A DNA stretch of 64,000 bases from Azoarcus_F sp048158365 (GTDB taxonomy: Bacteria; Pseudomonadota; Gammaproteobacteria; Burkholderiales; Rhodocyclaceae): the NCBI GenBank assembly GCA_048158365.1, contig JBLLNL010000002.1, one strand, 5' to 3'. How positions within the stretch are numbered: the first letter of the stretch is position 1; each line of letters opens with the position of its first letter. Shown piece after piece: positions 43,625 to 54,552 of this stretch. The position numbers were made by a program, and so were the translations under genes. The notes beneath the pieces were generated by a model that worked only from the letters and a program-made list of their open reading frames with translations, was not told where the DNA came from and did no database searches.

Positions 43625-44422
43625 TCAGTGCGGGCGCCCGTTGCTGCGAATGAACGCGGCGACGGCGCCCGCGACACCGAGGCTCGCAAGGGCATATTGC
43701 ATCCAGCGACCTTCGGGATAACCGAGATTCTCGAAGAACAGCCACAGCGCCGACGCACCGAGCAGCGCCGACATGATGCGCACCCCGTTCGGCGCTTCCC
43801 AGAATCGCCATCTTGCGGACCACCACACGCCCAGTGCGCCGCACAGCCAGCCTCCGGCTGCACCGACCAGGATGTCGAGCGGCCAGTGCGCGCCTACCGC
43901 GACCCGGGAAAACGCGGTGACGGTGGCCACGGCCAGCGCAAGCCAGGCCAGCCGGCGACGACCGGCGTGCAGGCTGCACAGCGCGATCACGGCCGCCAGC
44001 GCGAAGGCCGTGACCGAATGACCGGATGGAAAAGCATTGGCCTTCAGCGCGGTACCGATGATGGTGATCTGCTCGGGATCGAGCACGGCGGCCGGTCTCG
44101 CCTCCGAGAACAGGCGTTTGAAGCCATGCGTGAACAGCGTCCCGGCCGGCGCCGCCAGCAGCGCGGCGGCGGCCCAGCGCGGTTGCCAGACGAGTGTGGC
44201 GGTCACGACCGCGAACGCGCCGCCCGTCGAACCGAGATTCGTCACCCCCGCCCATACTGCAGCCGGCAGGACTTGTGCGGCCCCATTCCATGCGACGAAC
44301 CAGTCGGTGTTCCAATCATTCAGACGCGCGATCGCCGCCAGCAACCCGGTGAGGGCCGGGAGCGCCCAGACCCACCGGTGGGGTGCGCGAGCAGAGGCGG
44401 GCGACGGGCCGGAGCGCATCAT
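43625..44422 (-). CDS. PAP2 family membrane phosphatase
   Basis: The 265-residue polytopic protein has the complete PAP2 signature: KRLFSEARP at 102-110, PSGH at 132-135, and SRVAVGAHWPLD with Ser172, Arg173, His179 and Asp183. Enzymes of this type dephosphorylate lipid phosphates such as undecaprenyl diphosphate or lipid A. As first gene of the operon with a flippase-like protein, a GT2 and an ArnT-like transferase, it could recycle the polyprenyl carrier or prepare the acceptor. Its promoter would lie in the 175-base divergent gap with purL. Confidence 0.88.
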   Translation of the reverse strand: MMRSGPSPASARAPHRWVWALPALTGLLAAIARLNDWNTDWFVAWNGAAQVLPAAVWAGVTNLGSTGGAFAVVTATLVWQPRWAAAALLAAPAGTLFTHGFKRLFSEARPAAVLDPEQITIIGTALKANAFPSGHSVTAFALAAVIALCSLHAGRRRLAWLALAVATVTAFSRVAVGAHWPLDILVGAAGGWLCGALGVWWSARWRFWEAPNGVRIMSALLGASALWLFFENLGYPEGRWMQYALASLGVAGAVAAFIRSNGRPH

Positions 44423-44531
44423 GATGAGAAGGCGGGCGAAAAGCGTGGATTCTATCAGTCAATCGCTCGCGGCAAGGGTGCGAACCCGGAGACGGGCGGC
44501 CACAGCGGCGAACCCGGGGCCACGGCTCGGG

Positions 44532-44537
44532 TATAAT
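44532..44537 (+). promoter_or_regulatory. -10 box upstream of purL
   Basis: A perfect TATAAT hexamer lies 60 bases before the purL start and predicts transcription from about 44544. The -35 region is poor, so activity may depend on upstream sequence. I did not see a clear PurR operator. Confidence 0.5.
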
Positions 44538-44597
44538 TCCGACGCTCCGGCGACTCCACGCCAGCCGCTCTCCCACTCTCCTTCCGAATCGATCGAC

Positions 44598-47500
44598 ATG
44601 ACCGAAATCCTCACGCTGCGCGGTGGCGCGGCGATCTCCTCCTCGCGTCTTTCCCGTCTGCAGGAACGCTTGCGCGACGTCGTTCCCAAGCTCCACAGCC
44701 TGACGGCCGAGCACTGGTTCTTCGTCGAACTGACGGATGAACTCGAGTCGGCCGAACTGGCGCGACTGACCGATCTGCTCGGCGTGTCGCCGGTTTCCGG
44801 AAACCCGACCGACGGCACCCACCTGGTGATCGTTCCTCGGCTGGGGACGATCTCTCCGTGGTCCTCGAAGGCGACCGACATCGCGCACCAGTGTGGATTC
44901 GACAAGGTCGTGCGCATCGAGCGCGGACTTGCCTATGCGCTGCAGCACAGGGGCACGCTGGACGATCGCCACTTTTCGGCGCTGCTGCCGATGCTGCACG
45001 ACAGAATGACCGAATCGGTGCTGCACAGCGTCGAGGCCGCCGAGGCCTTGTTCCATCATTACGAACCCCAGGCCCTGACCGCCATCGATGTGTTGACCGA
45101 CGGACGCGGCGCGCTGGAATCGGCCAACATCGAGCTCGGTCTGGCGTTGTCGGAAGACGAGATCGACTACCTGCTCGACAATTTCCTGAGGATCGAACGC
45201 AATCCGACCGATGTCGAACTGATGATGTTCGCGCAGGCCAATTCCGAGCATTGTCGTCACAAGATCTTCAATGCCGACTGGGTCATCGACGCGAAGCCGA
45301 TGGGCAGGACGCTGTTCGGCATGATTCGCGAGACCCACGCGGCGCATCCGGAGGGCACCGTGGTGGCCTACTCGGACAATGCGTCGGTCATCGAGGGCAC
45401 GGTGGCCGACCGTCTCTATCCGGATCAGGACGGCCAGTGGCGGCATCACGTCGAATTGACGCACATCCTGGCCAAGGTCGAGACGCACAATCATCCGACC
45501 GCGATCTCCCCGTTTCCGGGCGCAGCGACCGGTTCCGGAGGTGAGATCCGGGACGAAGGGGCGACCGGCAGGGGCTCGCGCCCCAAGGCGGGCCTGACCG
45601 GATTCTCGGTATCCGATCTTCGAATTCCGGATTTCATTCAGCCCTGGGAGCGACCCTATGGTCGCCCGGACCGCATCGCCTCCGCGCTGGACATCATGAT
45701 CGAAGGCCCGCTCGGCGGAGCCGCGTTCAACAACGAGTTCGGCCGGCCGAATCTGGCCGGTTACTTCCGCACCTTCGAGCAGGAAGTCATGGGTGAGGTG
45801 CGCGGCTATCACAAACCCATCATGATCGCCGGCGGCATCGGTAGCATTCAGGGCGCGCAGGCGCTCAAGATCGAGTTCGAACCGGGAACGCTGTTGATCC
45901 AGCTTGGCGGACCGGGCATGTTGATCGGCCTGGGCGGGGGCGCGGCGTCCAGCATGACGACCGGCAGCAATACCGCGGATCTCGATTTCGCGTCGGTGCA
46001 GCGGGGTAATCCGGAGATCCAGCGTCGCTGCCAGGAGGTGATCGATCGCTGCTGGCAGCAGGGCGAGGCCAATCCTATTCTGTCGATACACGACGTCGGT
46101 GCGGGCGGTCTGTCGAACGCGATGCCCGAACTCGCCGATTCGGCCAGTCTGGGTGCGCGGCTGGAACTGCGGGAGGTGCATATCGAGGAGCCGGGCATGA
46201 GCCCGCGTGAGATCTGGAGCAACGAATCACAGGAACGCTATGTGCTCGCCATCGCGCCGGAGCGCCTGAACGACTTCAGCGCGATCTGCGAGCGCGAACG
46301 CTGCCCGTTCGCAGTGCTGGGTGAGGCGACGGCCGATGGGCATCTGACCCTGACCGATCGCCACTTCGGCAACAAGCCGGTCGACATGCAGATGCAGGTT
46401 CTGCTCGGCAAGCCGCCTAAGATGACCCGCAACGTGTCGCGGCGCGCGGTGCATCTGCCGCCTTTCGACGTCACCGATCTCGACCTGCGCGAAACCTGCC
46501 TGAAGGTGTTGCGGCTGCCCGCGGTCGCGAGCAAGAGTTTTCTGATCACGATCGGCGATCGCTCGGTCGGCGGCCTGACCGCACGCGACCAGATGATCGG
46601 TCCGTGGCAGGTTCCGGTCGCGGATGTCGCGGTCACGTCCACGAGTTTCATCGGTCACGCGGGCGAAGCCTTCGCGATGGGTGAACGCACGCCGGTCGCG
46701 TGCGTGGATGCCGCGGCCTCGGGGCGCATGGCGGTCGGTGAGGCGATCACCAACATCGCCGCGGCCGACATCGCCGACATTGGCAGGGTCAAGCTGTCGG
46801 CCAACTGGATGGCCGCGGCCGGCCATCGCGGCGAGGACGCAAAGCTGTTCGATACGGTCGCCGCGGTGTCCGCGTTCTGCCAGTCCGCCGGGCTCGCGAT
46901 TCCGGTCGGCAAGGATTCGCTGTCGATGAAGACCGGGTGGACCGAAAACGGCCAGGACAAGGCGGTCATCGCGCCATTGTCGCTGGTGATCACCGCGTTC
47001 GCGCCGGTTGCCGACGTCCGTCGCACCCTGACGCCGCAATTGCAGCTCGATGGCGAGCATGAGACCGAGCTGGTGCTGATCGACCTGGGAAGCGGCCGGA
47101 ACCGGCTCGGAGGATCGGCCCTGACCCAGGTGCACGAGTCGGTCGGCGAACATGCGCCGGACGTGGACCCGGCTCAACTGGTCGCGTTCTTCGATCTGAT
47201 CCGCCGCTTCCGCGACGAGGGCCTGCTGCTCGCGTATCACGATCGCAGCGACGGCGGCCTGTTCGCGACGCTTTGCGAGATGGCCTTCGCATCGCGCTGC
47301 GGGCTGTCGGTGATGCTCGACACGGTCTGCTATGACCCGTACATGAATGACGTGGATGGTCTGGACAAGAAGCCGGACACGATCAAGGGCCGTCTGAACG
47401 ACCGGCTGTTCGCGGGGCTGTTCGCCGAGGAACTCGGTGCCGTGGTCCAGATCCGTCGTGAGGATCGGGCCCGCATCACCGGGCCGTTGCGCGACGCAGG

Positions 47501-48530
47501 CCTCAGCTACCATTTCGTCGGCGAGCCCAACGACAAGGACGAACTGCGTTTCTGGCGCAACGCCAGGCTGGTGTTCGGCGCCGGTCGCGTGGAGCTGCTG
47601 CAGGCCTGGTCCGAGACCAGTCATCGCATCGCGAGTTTGCGCGACGACGCCGAGAGCACCCGCGAGGCCTTCGACGCGCTCACCGATGCGACCGATCCGG
47701 GGCTGAGCGTGTCGCTGCGCTTCGATCCGGACGAGGATGTCGCCGCGCCGATGATTGCGAGCGGCGCGCGCCCGCGGATCGCGGTGCTACGCGAGCAGGG
47801 GGTGAACTCGCAGAACGAAATGGCCGCCGCCTTCGAGCGCGCCGGGTTCGCGCCTTATGATGTGCACATGTCGGATCTGCAGGCCGGTCGTTTCGACCTG
47901 GCCACGTTCCAGGGGCTGGCCGCATGCGGTGGCTTTTCGTACGGTGACGTGCTCGGGGCGGGGCAGGGCTGGGCCAAGTCCATCCTGTTCAACCCCGGGT
48001 TGCGCGAGGCCTTCGAGGCCTTCTTCGCGCGGCAGGACACCTTCGCACTGGGCGTGTGCAATGGCTGCCAGATGATGGCGCACCTGGCCGACATCATCCC
48101 GGGTGCCGCGCACTGGCCGGTGTTCGAGCGCAATCGCAGCGAACAGTTCGAAGCCCGTTTCGTGATGACCGAAGTGCTGGACAGCCCGTCCATCCTGCTG
48201 GCCGGCATGGCCGGCAGTCGCATGCCTATCGTCGTGAGCCACGGCGAGGGCAGGGCGGTGTTCCGTCGGGACGCGGATCGTGAGGCTGCGCATGCGGCGC
48301 TGCGTTACATCGACAACCACGGCCAGGTGGCGCAGCGTTATCCGGCCAACCCCAACGGATCGCCGGACGGACTGACCGGATTCACGACGCCGGACGGGCG
48401 CTTCACGATCATGATGCCGCACCCGGAGCGCTGCTTCCGGACGGTGCAGATGAGCTGGCATCCTGCCGACATGGCTGAGGATTCGCCGTGGATGCGCATG
48501 TTCCGTAATGCGCGGCGCTGGGTGGGTTGA
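44598..48530 (+). CDS. purL: phosphoribosylformylglycinamidine synthase (large, single-chain)
   Basis: PurL converts FGAR to FGAM with glutamine and ATP in purine synthesis. The 1310-residue single-chain form is typical of proteobacteria. It has an N-terminal PurS-like domain, two AIRS-type synthase halves (FAQANSEHCRHKIFNADW, VETHNHPTAISPFPGAATG) and a C-terminal class I glutaminase with nucleophile Cys1154 in GVCNGCQMM and a late HPERCFR motif. The frame stays open upstream of 44598, but homology begins at MTEILTLRGGAAISSS. It faces the glycosylation operon. Confidence 0.97.
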   Translation: MTEILTLRGGAAISSSRLSRLQERLRDVVPKLHSLTAEHWFFVELTDELESAELARLTDLLGVSPVSGNPTDGTHLVIVPRLGTISPWSSKATDIAHQCGFDKVVRIERGLAYALQHRGTLDDRHFSALLPMLHDRMTESVLHSVEAAEALFHHYEPQALTAIDVLTDGRGALESANIELGLALSEDEIDYLLDNFLRIERNPTDVELMMFAQANSEHCRHKIFNADWVIDAKPMGRTLFGMIRETHAAHPEGTVVAYSDNASVIEGTVADRLYPDQDGQWRHHVELTHILAKVETHNHPTAISPFPGAATGSGGEIRDEGATGRGSRPKAGLTGFSVSDLRIPDFIQPWERPYGRPDRIASALDIMIEGPLGGAAFNNEFGRPNLAGYFRTFEQEVMGEVRGYHKPIMIAGGIGSIQGAQALKIEFEPGTLLIQLGGPGMLIGLGGGAASSMTTGSNTADLDFASVQRGNPEIQRRCQEVIDRCWQQGEANPILSIHDVGAGGLSNAMPELADSASLGARLELREVHIEEPGMSPREIWSNESQERYVLAIAPERLNDFSAICERERCPFAVLGEATADGHLTLTDRHFGNKPVDMQMQVLLGKPPKMTRNVSRRAVHLPPFDVTDLDLRETCLKVLRLPAVASKSFLITIGDRSVGGLTARDQMIGPWQVPVADVAVTSTSFIGHAGEAFAMGERTPVACVDAAASGRMAVGEAITNIAAADIADIGRVKLSANWMAAAGHRGEDAKLFDTVAAVSAFCQSAGLAIPVGKDSLSMKTGWTENGQDKAVIAPLSLVITAFAPVADVRRTLTPQLQLDGEHETELVLIDLGSGRNRLGGSALTQVHESVGEHAPDVDPAQLVAFFDLIRRFRDEGLLLAYHDRSDGGLFATLCEMAFASRCGLSVMLDTVCYDPYMNDVDGLDKKPDTIKGRLNDRLFAGLFAEELGAVVQIRREDRARITGPLRDAGLSYHFVGEPNDKDELRFWRNARLVFGAGRVELLQAWSETSHRIASLRDDAESTREAFDALTDATDPGLSVSLRFDPDEDVAAPMIASGARPRIAVLREQGVNSQNEMAAAFERAGFAPYDVHMSDLQAGRFDLATFQGLAACGGFSYGDVLGAGQGWAKSILFNPGLREAFEAFFARQDTFALGVCNGCQMMAHLADIIPGAAHWPVFERNRSEQFEARFVMTEVLDSPSILLAGMAGSRMPIVVSHGEGRAVFRRDADREAAHAALRYIDNHGQVAQRYPANPNGSPDGLTGFTTPDGRFTIMMPHPERCFRTVQMSWHPADMAEDSPWMRMFRNARRWVG

Positions 48531-48694
48531 CAGGTTTCGGGACAATGGCCCGCCGCGGATTGAGCAGAATCAAGGCGGCGCGCGTGCTCCGGTCGGATCC
48601 TTCGCTGAAGCTTCAGCATGGGTTCAGCATGTCGAACCCGCGCGACCGGTCCTGCCAATCAAGCGCGCCAAATAGTTTGGACAAGGAGAACATA

Positions 48695-49195
48695 ATGAAA
48701 AAAGCATTACTCGCATCCGCCCTCACCCTCGCACTCGTCATGCCGGCCTTCGCACAGGTCACCGTGTCGGATCCCTGGGTCCGCGGTACCGTCGCGCCGC
48801 AACGCGCCACCGGTGCATTCATGCAACTCACTGCGGAAAAGGACGCGCGTCTGGTCGGGGCCGGGTCACCGGCGGCCGGCGTGGTCGAGATCCACGAGAT
48901 GGCGATGGAGAATGACGTGATGAGGATGCGCAGGATCGACCGACTGGATCTGCCCGCTGGCCAGACGGTGGAATTGAAGCCGGGCGGCCATCATGTGATG
49001 CTGATGGATCTGAAACAGGACATGAGCGCAGACATGACGGTGCCGCTGACGCTGATCTTCGAGGATGCGGCCGGTGCCCGCTTCGAACAGACCATCGAGG
49101 CGCCGGTCGTGCCGCTGGGGACCGCTCAGCAGGGCATGGGCGCAGGCCAGCCGATGCACCAGATGCACGAGATGCATCGCGGCCACGGTCAGTGA
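48695..49195 (+). CDS. PCu(A)C-type periplasmic copper chaperone
   Basis: The 166-residue precursor has a Sec signal peptide (MKKALLASALTLALVMPAFA, cleavage after residue 20) and a PCu(A)C domain. The copper motif H-X10-M-X21-H-X-M is exact: His67, Met78, His100 and Met102. Such chaperones deliver Cu(I) to cytochrome oxidase. Unusually, the C-terminus (about 144-166) is rich in Met and His (QQGMGAG, MHQMHEMHRGHG), giving a second possible metal site. AAGGAG precedes the ATG. No Sco gene or oxidase gene is adjacent. Confidence 0.92.
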   Translation: MKKALLASALTLALVMPAFAQVTVSDPWVRGTVAPQRATGAFMQLTAEKDARLVGAGSPAAGVVEIHEMAMENDVMRMRRIDRLDLPAGQTVELKPGGHHVMLMDLKQDMSADMTVPLTLIFEDAAGARFEQTIEAPVVPLGTAQQGMGAGQPMHQMHEMHRGHGQ

Positions 49196-49241
49196 CTTGA
49201 ACGATGCCCGACCCCGTCCGCCGGGGTCGGGGCGTCAAACC

Positions 49242-50885
49242 TCACATGCCCTGGTAGATCGGCCCTTCGCCGCCCTGCGGCACGACCCAGTTGATGTTCT
49301 GGGTGGGATCCTTGATGTCGCAAGTCTTGCAGTGCACGCAGTTCTGGGCGTTGATCTGCAGCCGCGGCGCGCCGCCTTCGCCGTCGCGCACGATCTCGTA
49401 GACGCCGGCCGGACAGTAGCGCTGCTCCGGCGAGTCGTACTGGTCGAGGTTGATCCTGATCGCGACCGACGGATCCTTCAGCTGCAGGTGGCAGGGCTGC
49501 TCTTCCTCGTGGTTGGTGTTCGACAGGAACACCGAACTGAGGCGGTCGAAGCTGATCACGCCGTCGGGCTTCGGATAGTCGATCGGCTGGCATTCACTGG
49601 CTGGCTTCAGCGCGACATGGTCGGCGGTGTTGTGCAACGTCCATGGCGCCTTGCCGCGGAACAGCATCTGATCCATGCCGAACAGCAGCGATCCCATCCA
49701 CAGACCCTTCTTCATCAGCGGCTTGAAGTTGCGCGCCTTGTACAACTCGTCGAACAACCAGCTCTGGCGAAAGGCCTGCGGATAGGCTTCCAGTTCGTCC
49801 CGGGCGCGCTCGGCCGAAAGCGCGTCGAACGCGGCTTCTGCCGCGAGCATGCCGGATTTCATCGCGGCGTGGATGCCCTTGATCCGCGAAGCGTTCAGGT
49901 AACCGGCGTCGTCACCGATCAGTGCGCCGCCCGGGAACGTCGTCTTCGGCAGTGACTGCAGGCCGCCGGCCGACAGCGCCCGCGCGCCGTAGGACAGACG
50001 CTTGGCACCGTCGAGGAAGTGGCGAATGTCGGGGTGCGTCTTGTAGCGCTGGAACTCCTCGAACGGCGACAGATAGGGGTTGGCGTAGTTGAGCCCCACG
50101 ACGAAACCGATCGCGACCAGATTGTCCTCCAGGTGATACATGAAGGAGCCGCCATAGGTGTGCGTATCCAGCGGCCAGCCGGCGGTATGCACGACCAGTC
50201 CGGGCACGTGATGTTCGGGTTTGATTTCCCAAAGCTCCTTGATGCCGATGCCGTAGGTCTGGGGGTCGACGCCATCGCGCAGCTTGAAGCGCTCTTCGAG
50301 CTGCTTGCCGAGGTGACCCCGGCAGCCCTCGGCGAACAGCGTGTATTTCGCGTGCAGTTCCATGCCCGGCTGGTGATTGGGACCGGGTTCGCCCTCGCGG
50401 GTCAGCCCCATGTCGCCGGTGGCGATGCCCTTCACCGCGCCCTCGTCGTCGTACAGGATCTCGGCCGCTGCGAATCCCGGGTACACCTCGATGCCGGCCG
50501 CTTCGGCCTGCTCGCCGAGCCATTTGGCCAGGTGCCCCAGCCGCACGATGTAGTTGCCGTGGTTCTGGAAGCAGGCCGGCAGCAAAGCGATCGGAACGCC
50601 ACGACTGCCCTTTTCCGACAGGAACATGAACCGGTCTTCGGTGACCTCGGTGTTGACCGGTGCGCCCCTTTCCTTCCAGTCGGGAAACAGTTCGGCGAGC
50701 GCGCGCGGATCAAGGACTGCTCCGGAAAGCGAATGCGCACCGATCTCGGCGCCTTTCTCGATCAGGCAGATCGACAACTCCTGTTCCTTCTCGTCGGCCA
50801 TTTGCTTCAGCCGGATCGCGGCAGCCAGCCCCGCCGGGCCTCCACCGACTACCAGCACGTCGAATTCCATCGATTCGCGTTCCAT
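49242..50885 (-). CDS. etfD: electron transfer flavoprotein-ubiquinone oxidoreductase
   Basis: ETF-QO passes electrons from acyl-CoA dehydrogenases, via ETF, to the quinone pool. The 547-residue product has an N-terminal FAD-binding Rossmann motif (VLVVGGGPAGLAAAIRL) and the C-terminal 4Fe-4S cluster cysteines Cys491, Cys516, Cys519 and Cys522 (YCPAGVYE and NCVHCKTCDIKDP). GAGGAG precedes the ATG at 50885; an ATG at 50948 adds residues outside the family. It diverges from a thioesterase/acetoacetyl-CoA synthetase pair, with a large palindrome between them. Confidence 0.96.
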   Translation of the reverse strand: MERESMEFDVLVVGGGPAGLAAAIRLKQMADEKEQELSICLIEKGAEIGAHSLSGAVLDPRALAELFPDWKERGAPVNTEVTEDRFMFLSEKGSRGVPIALLPACFQNHGNYIVRLGHLAKWLGEQAEAAGIEVYPGFAAAEILYDDEGAVKGIATGDMGLTREGEPGPNHQPGMELHAKYTLFAEGCRGHLGKQLEERFKLRDGVDPQTYGIGIKELWEIKPEHHVPGLVVHTAGWPLDTHTYGGSFMYHLEDNLVAIGFVVGLNYANPYLSPFEEFQRYKTHPDIRHFLDGAKRLSYGARALSAGGLQSLPKTTFPGGALIGDDAGYLNASRIKGIHAAMKSGMLAAEAAFDALSAERARDELEAYPQAFRQSWLFDELYKARNFKPLMKKGLWMGSLLFGMDQMLFRGKAPWTLHNTADHVALKPASECQPIDYPKPDGVISFDRLSSVFLSNTNHEEEQPCHLQLKDPSVAIRINLDQYDSPEQRYCPAGVYEIVRDGEGGAPRLQINAQNCVHCKTCDIKDPTQNINWVVPQGGEGPIYQGM

Positions 50886-51084
50886 CGTGTTCTCCTCGTT
50901 TCTGCCCGCCATGCGCACACCTTGGCCGGGGCCGGCATTGTTTGCCATTAGTTTAGCGCGCTTGAGCCCGCAGGGTCCGGGCCGACGCTACCATCGTCCG
51001 GCCGCACCCGGTTCGTGCCGCCAGTCGGGGCGCTCCCGGTCGTAGCGGGCAGGGCGTCCCGATGCGTCGGTCAACGATACGGCC

Positions 51085-51110
51085 TGTAACATACGGCAGC
51101 GTATGTTACA
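51085..51110. promoter_or_regulatory. 26-bp palindromic operator (TetR type)
   Basis: TGTAACATACG (51085-51095) is followed by GCAG and the exact reverse complement CGTATGTTACA (51100-51110). A perfect 11+4+11 palindrome is very unlikely by chance and has the size of TetR-family operators. It lies 35 bases before the thioesterase start and 199 bases before the ETF-QO start. No regulator gene is encoded nearby. Confidence 0.7.
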
Positions 51111-51114
51111 TTAT
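51086..51114 (+). promoter_or_regulatory. possible promoter covered by the palindrome
   Basis: GTAACA (51086-51091) and CATTAT (51109-51114) are 17 bases apart, and each matches four of six consensus positions. The palindrome would cover this promoter almost entirely, so binding there should repress the thioesterase/acetoacetyl-CoA synthetase genes. Confidence 0.35.
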
Positions 51115-51145
51115 CGCCCCATCGATGAACACATAAGGATCGTCA

Positions 51146-51550
51146 ATGAGCGTCGAACGCAAGCTCGTCCATTCCACCAGGATTCAGGTACGCTGGGGAG
51201 ACATGGATGCATACGGGCATCTGAACAACACGCTTTATTTTCGATATTTCGAGCAGGCTCGCGTCGAATGGATAGAGGATCTGGGTTTTCCGGTGAGACC
51301 GGACGCCGAAACGGGGGCAGTCATCATCCATGCGGATTGCACGTTCAGGGTACCGGTGAATTATCCGGCCACGGTGGAAGTGCGGGTCTATGCTGGAAAA
51401 CCGGGGCGGACCAGCGTGATGAACTGGTATGAACTGCATGTCGACGGCGACGACCGCCTTTTCGCGGAAGGTTCTGCGAAAATCGTATGGATGCATGTGC
51501 AAAGTGGCAAGTCGGCGCCGCTTCCCGACGTGATTCGGCGACTGTTCTGA
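51146..51550 (+). CDS. hotdog-fold acyl-CoA thioesterase (YbgC/FadM-like)
   Basis: The 134-residue protein has the 4HBT signature RWGDMDAYGHLNNTLYFRYFEQAR, with catalytic Asp21 expected in DMDAYGHLNN. It hydrolyses acyl-CoA thioesters; the chain length is not predictable. AAGGA lies before the ATG. It is the first gene after the 26-bp palindrome and precedes the acetoacetyl-CoA synthetase gene by 99 bases. Confidence 0.85.
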   Translation: MSVERKLVHSTRIQVRWGDMDAYGHLNNTLYFRYFEQARVEWIEDLGFPVRPDAETGAVIIHADCTFRVPVNYPATVEVRVYAGKPGRTSVMNWYELHVDGDDRLFAEGSAKIVWMHVQSGKSAPLPDVIRRLF

Positions 51551-51649
51551 CCGGCACCGTGCGCACTGCGAACGAGACCAACGATAGCCTCGCGCATCCC
51601 CACTCGAAACCCGTGGGCAAGCGAGGAACATGAAATGGAGGAGACGACT

Positions 51650-53632
<1,983 letters not shown>

Positions 53633-53645
53633 TGGAGGACAGGGA

Positions 53646-54188
53646 ATGCTGATGAATCGGGAGAAGTCAGCGCTGCTGGTGATCGACGTGCAGGCCAGGC
53701 TGGCGCCGGCCATTCACGATGGCGACAAGGTGATCGAGAACTGCATCTGGCTGGGCGGCGTCGCCGAGCGGGTCGGCGTGCCGATCGTCGTGACCGAGCA
53801 CTGGCCGCAGAAGATCGGCGGAACGGTCGAGGCAGTCAGAGCCGCCACCGCGAAAGCCGAATACGTGGCCAAGGAATGCTTTTCGGCCGAGGCCGACGGT
53901 TGCCTCAAGGTCACGGCGGTGGAGTCGCGTCGGCAGGTCGTCGTGTGCGGGACCGAGGCCCACGTGTGCGTGCAACAGACCGCGCTGGGTCTGCGCTGGG
54001 CGGGCAAGGAGGTGTTCGTCGTGGCCGACGCCTGCGGGTCCCGCGACCCGGCCAACCGTGACCTCGCCTACGCACGCATGCGCAGCCATGGCATCGAGAT
54101 CGTGTCACGCGAGATGGTCGCGTTCGAATGGCTGCAGCGGGGCGGTACCGACATGTTCAGCGAGGTCATGCGCAATTTCATCCGCTGA
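53646..54188 (+). CDS. isochorismatase-family cysteine hydrolase
   Basis: The 180-residue protein starts MLMNREKSALLVIDVQ and has the Asp14-Lys76-Cys108 triad (LLVIDVQ, VAKECFS, CGTEAHVCVQQT) of the YcaC-like branch. The true substrate is unknown; relatives hydrolyse amides or are uncharacterised. It lies 13 bases after the acetoacetyl-CoA synthetase gene and seven before a DUF423 gene, so it may share their transcript. An ATG at 53652 is an alternative start. Confidence 0.85.
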   Translation: MLMNREKSALLVIDVQARLAPAIHDGDKVIENCIWLGGVAERVGVPIVVTEHWPQKIGGTVEAVRAATAKAEYVAKECFSAEADGCLKVTAVESRRQVVVCGTEAHVCVQQTALGLRWAGKEVFVVADACGSRDPANRDLAYARMRSHGIEIVSREMVAFEWLQRGGTDMFSEVMRNFIR

Positions 54189-54195
54189 CACAAGG

Positions 54196-54552
54196 ATGAG
54201 CCGCATCGCATTGCTGTCCGGCAGTTTGCTGGCCGCGCTTGGCGTCGCCTTGGGCGCTTTCGGCGCACATGGGCTGCGCGGCATGCTCGGACCGATCGAG
54301 TTGGCCTGGTGGCATACGGCGGTGCAGTATCAGATGTGGCATGCGGTGGGGCTGGTCGCGCTCGGCGCCTGCCCCCTGCGAAGAGTCGGTCCGGCGATTC
54401 TGGCATTGGGCGCCGGTACCGTGCTGTTCTCCGGAACGCTTTACCTGCTCGCACTCACCGGCATGCGTTGGCTTGGAATGCTCACGCCGATCGGGGGCGC
54501 GCTCATGATCCTGGGCTGGTCCATCTTGGCATGGCGAGCATGGCGTGACTGA
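54196..54552 (+). CDS. DUF423 family small membrane protein
   Basis: The 118-residue protein has four predicted membrane helices and the DUF423 signature (LLAALGVALGAFGAHGLRGM near the start, then WWHTAVQYQMWHAVGL). Its function is unknown. AAGG is close to the ATG at 54196. It overlaps the next gene by eight bases. Confidence 0.85.
   Translation: MSRIALLSGSLLAALGVALGAFGAHGLRGMLGPIELAWWHTAVQYQMWHAVGLVALGACPLRRVGPAILALGAGTVLFSGTLYLLALTGMRWLGMLTPIGGALMILGWSILAWRAWRD

Noticed and set aside
44037..44597. A 187-codon upstream extension of purL
   Set aside because: It overlaps the PAP2 gene on the other strand, has no PurL homology, and the promoter TATAAT lies within it.
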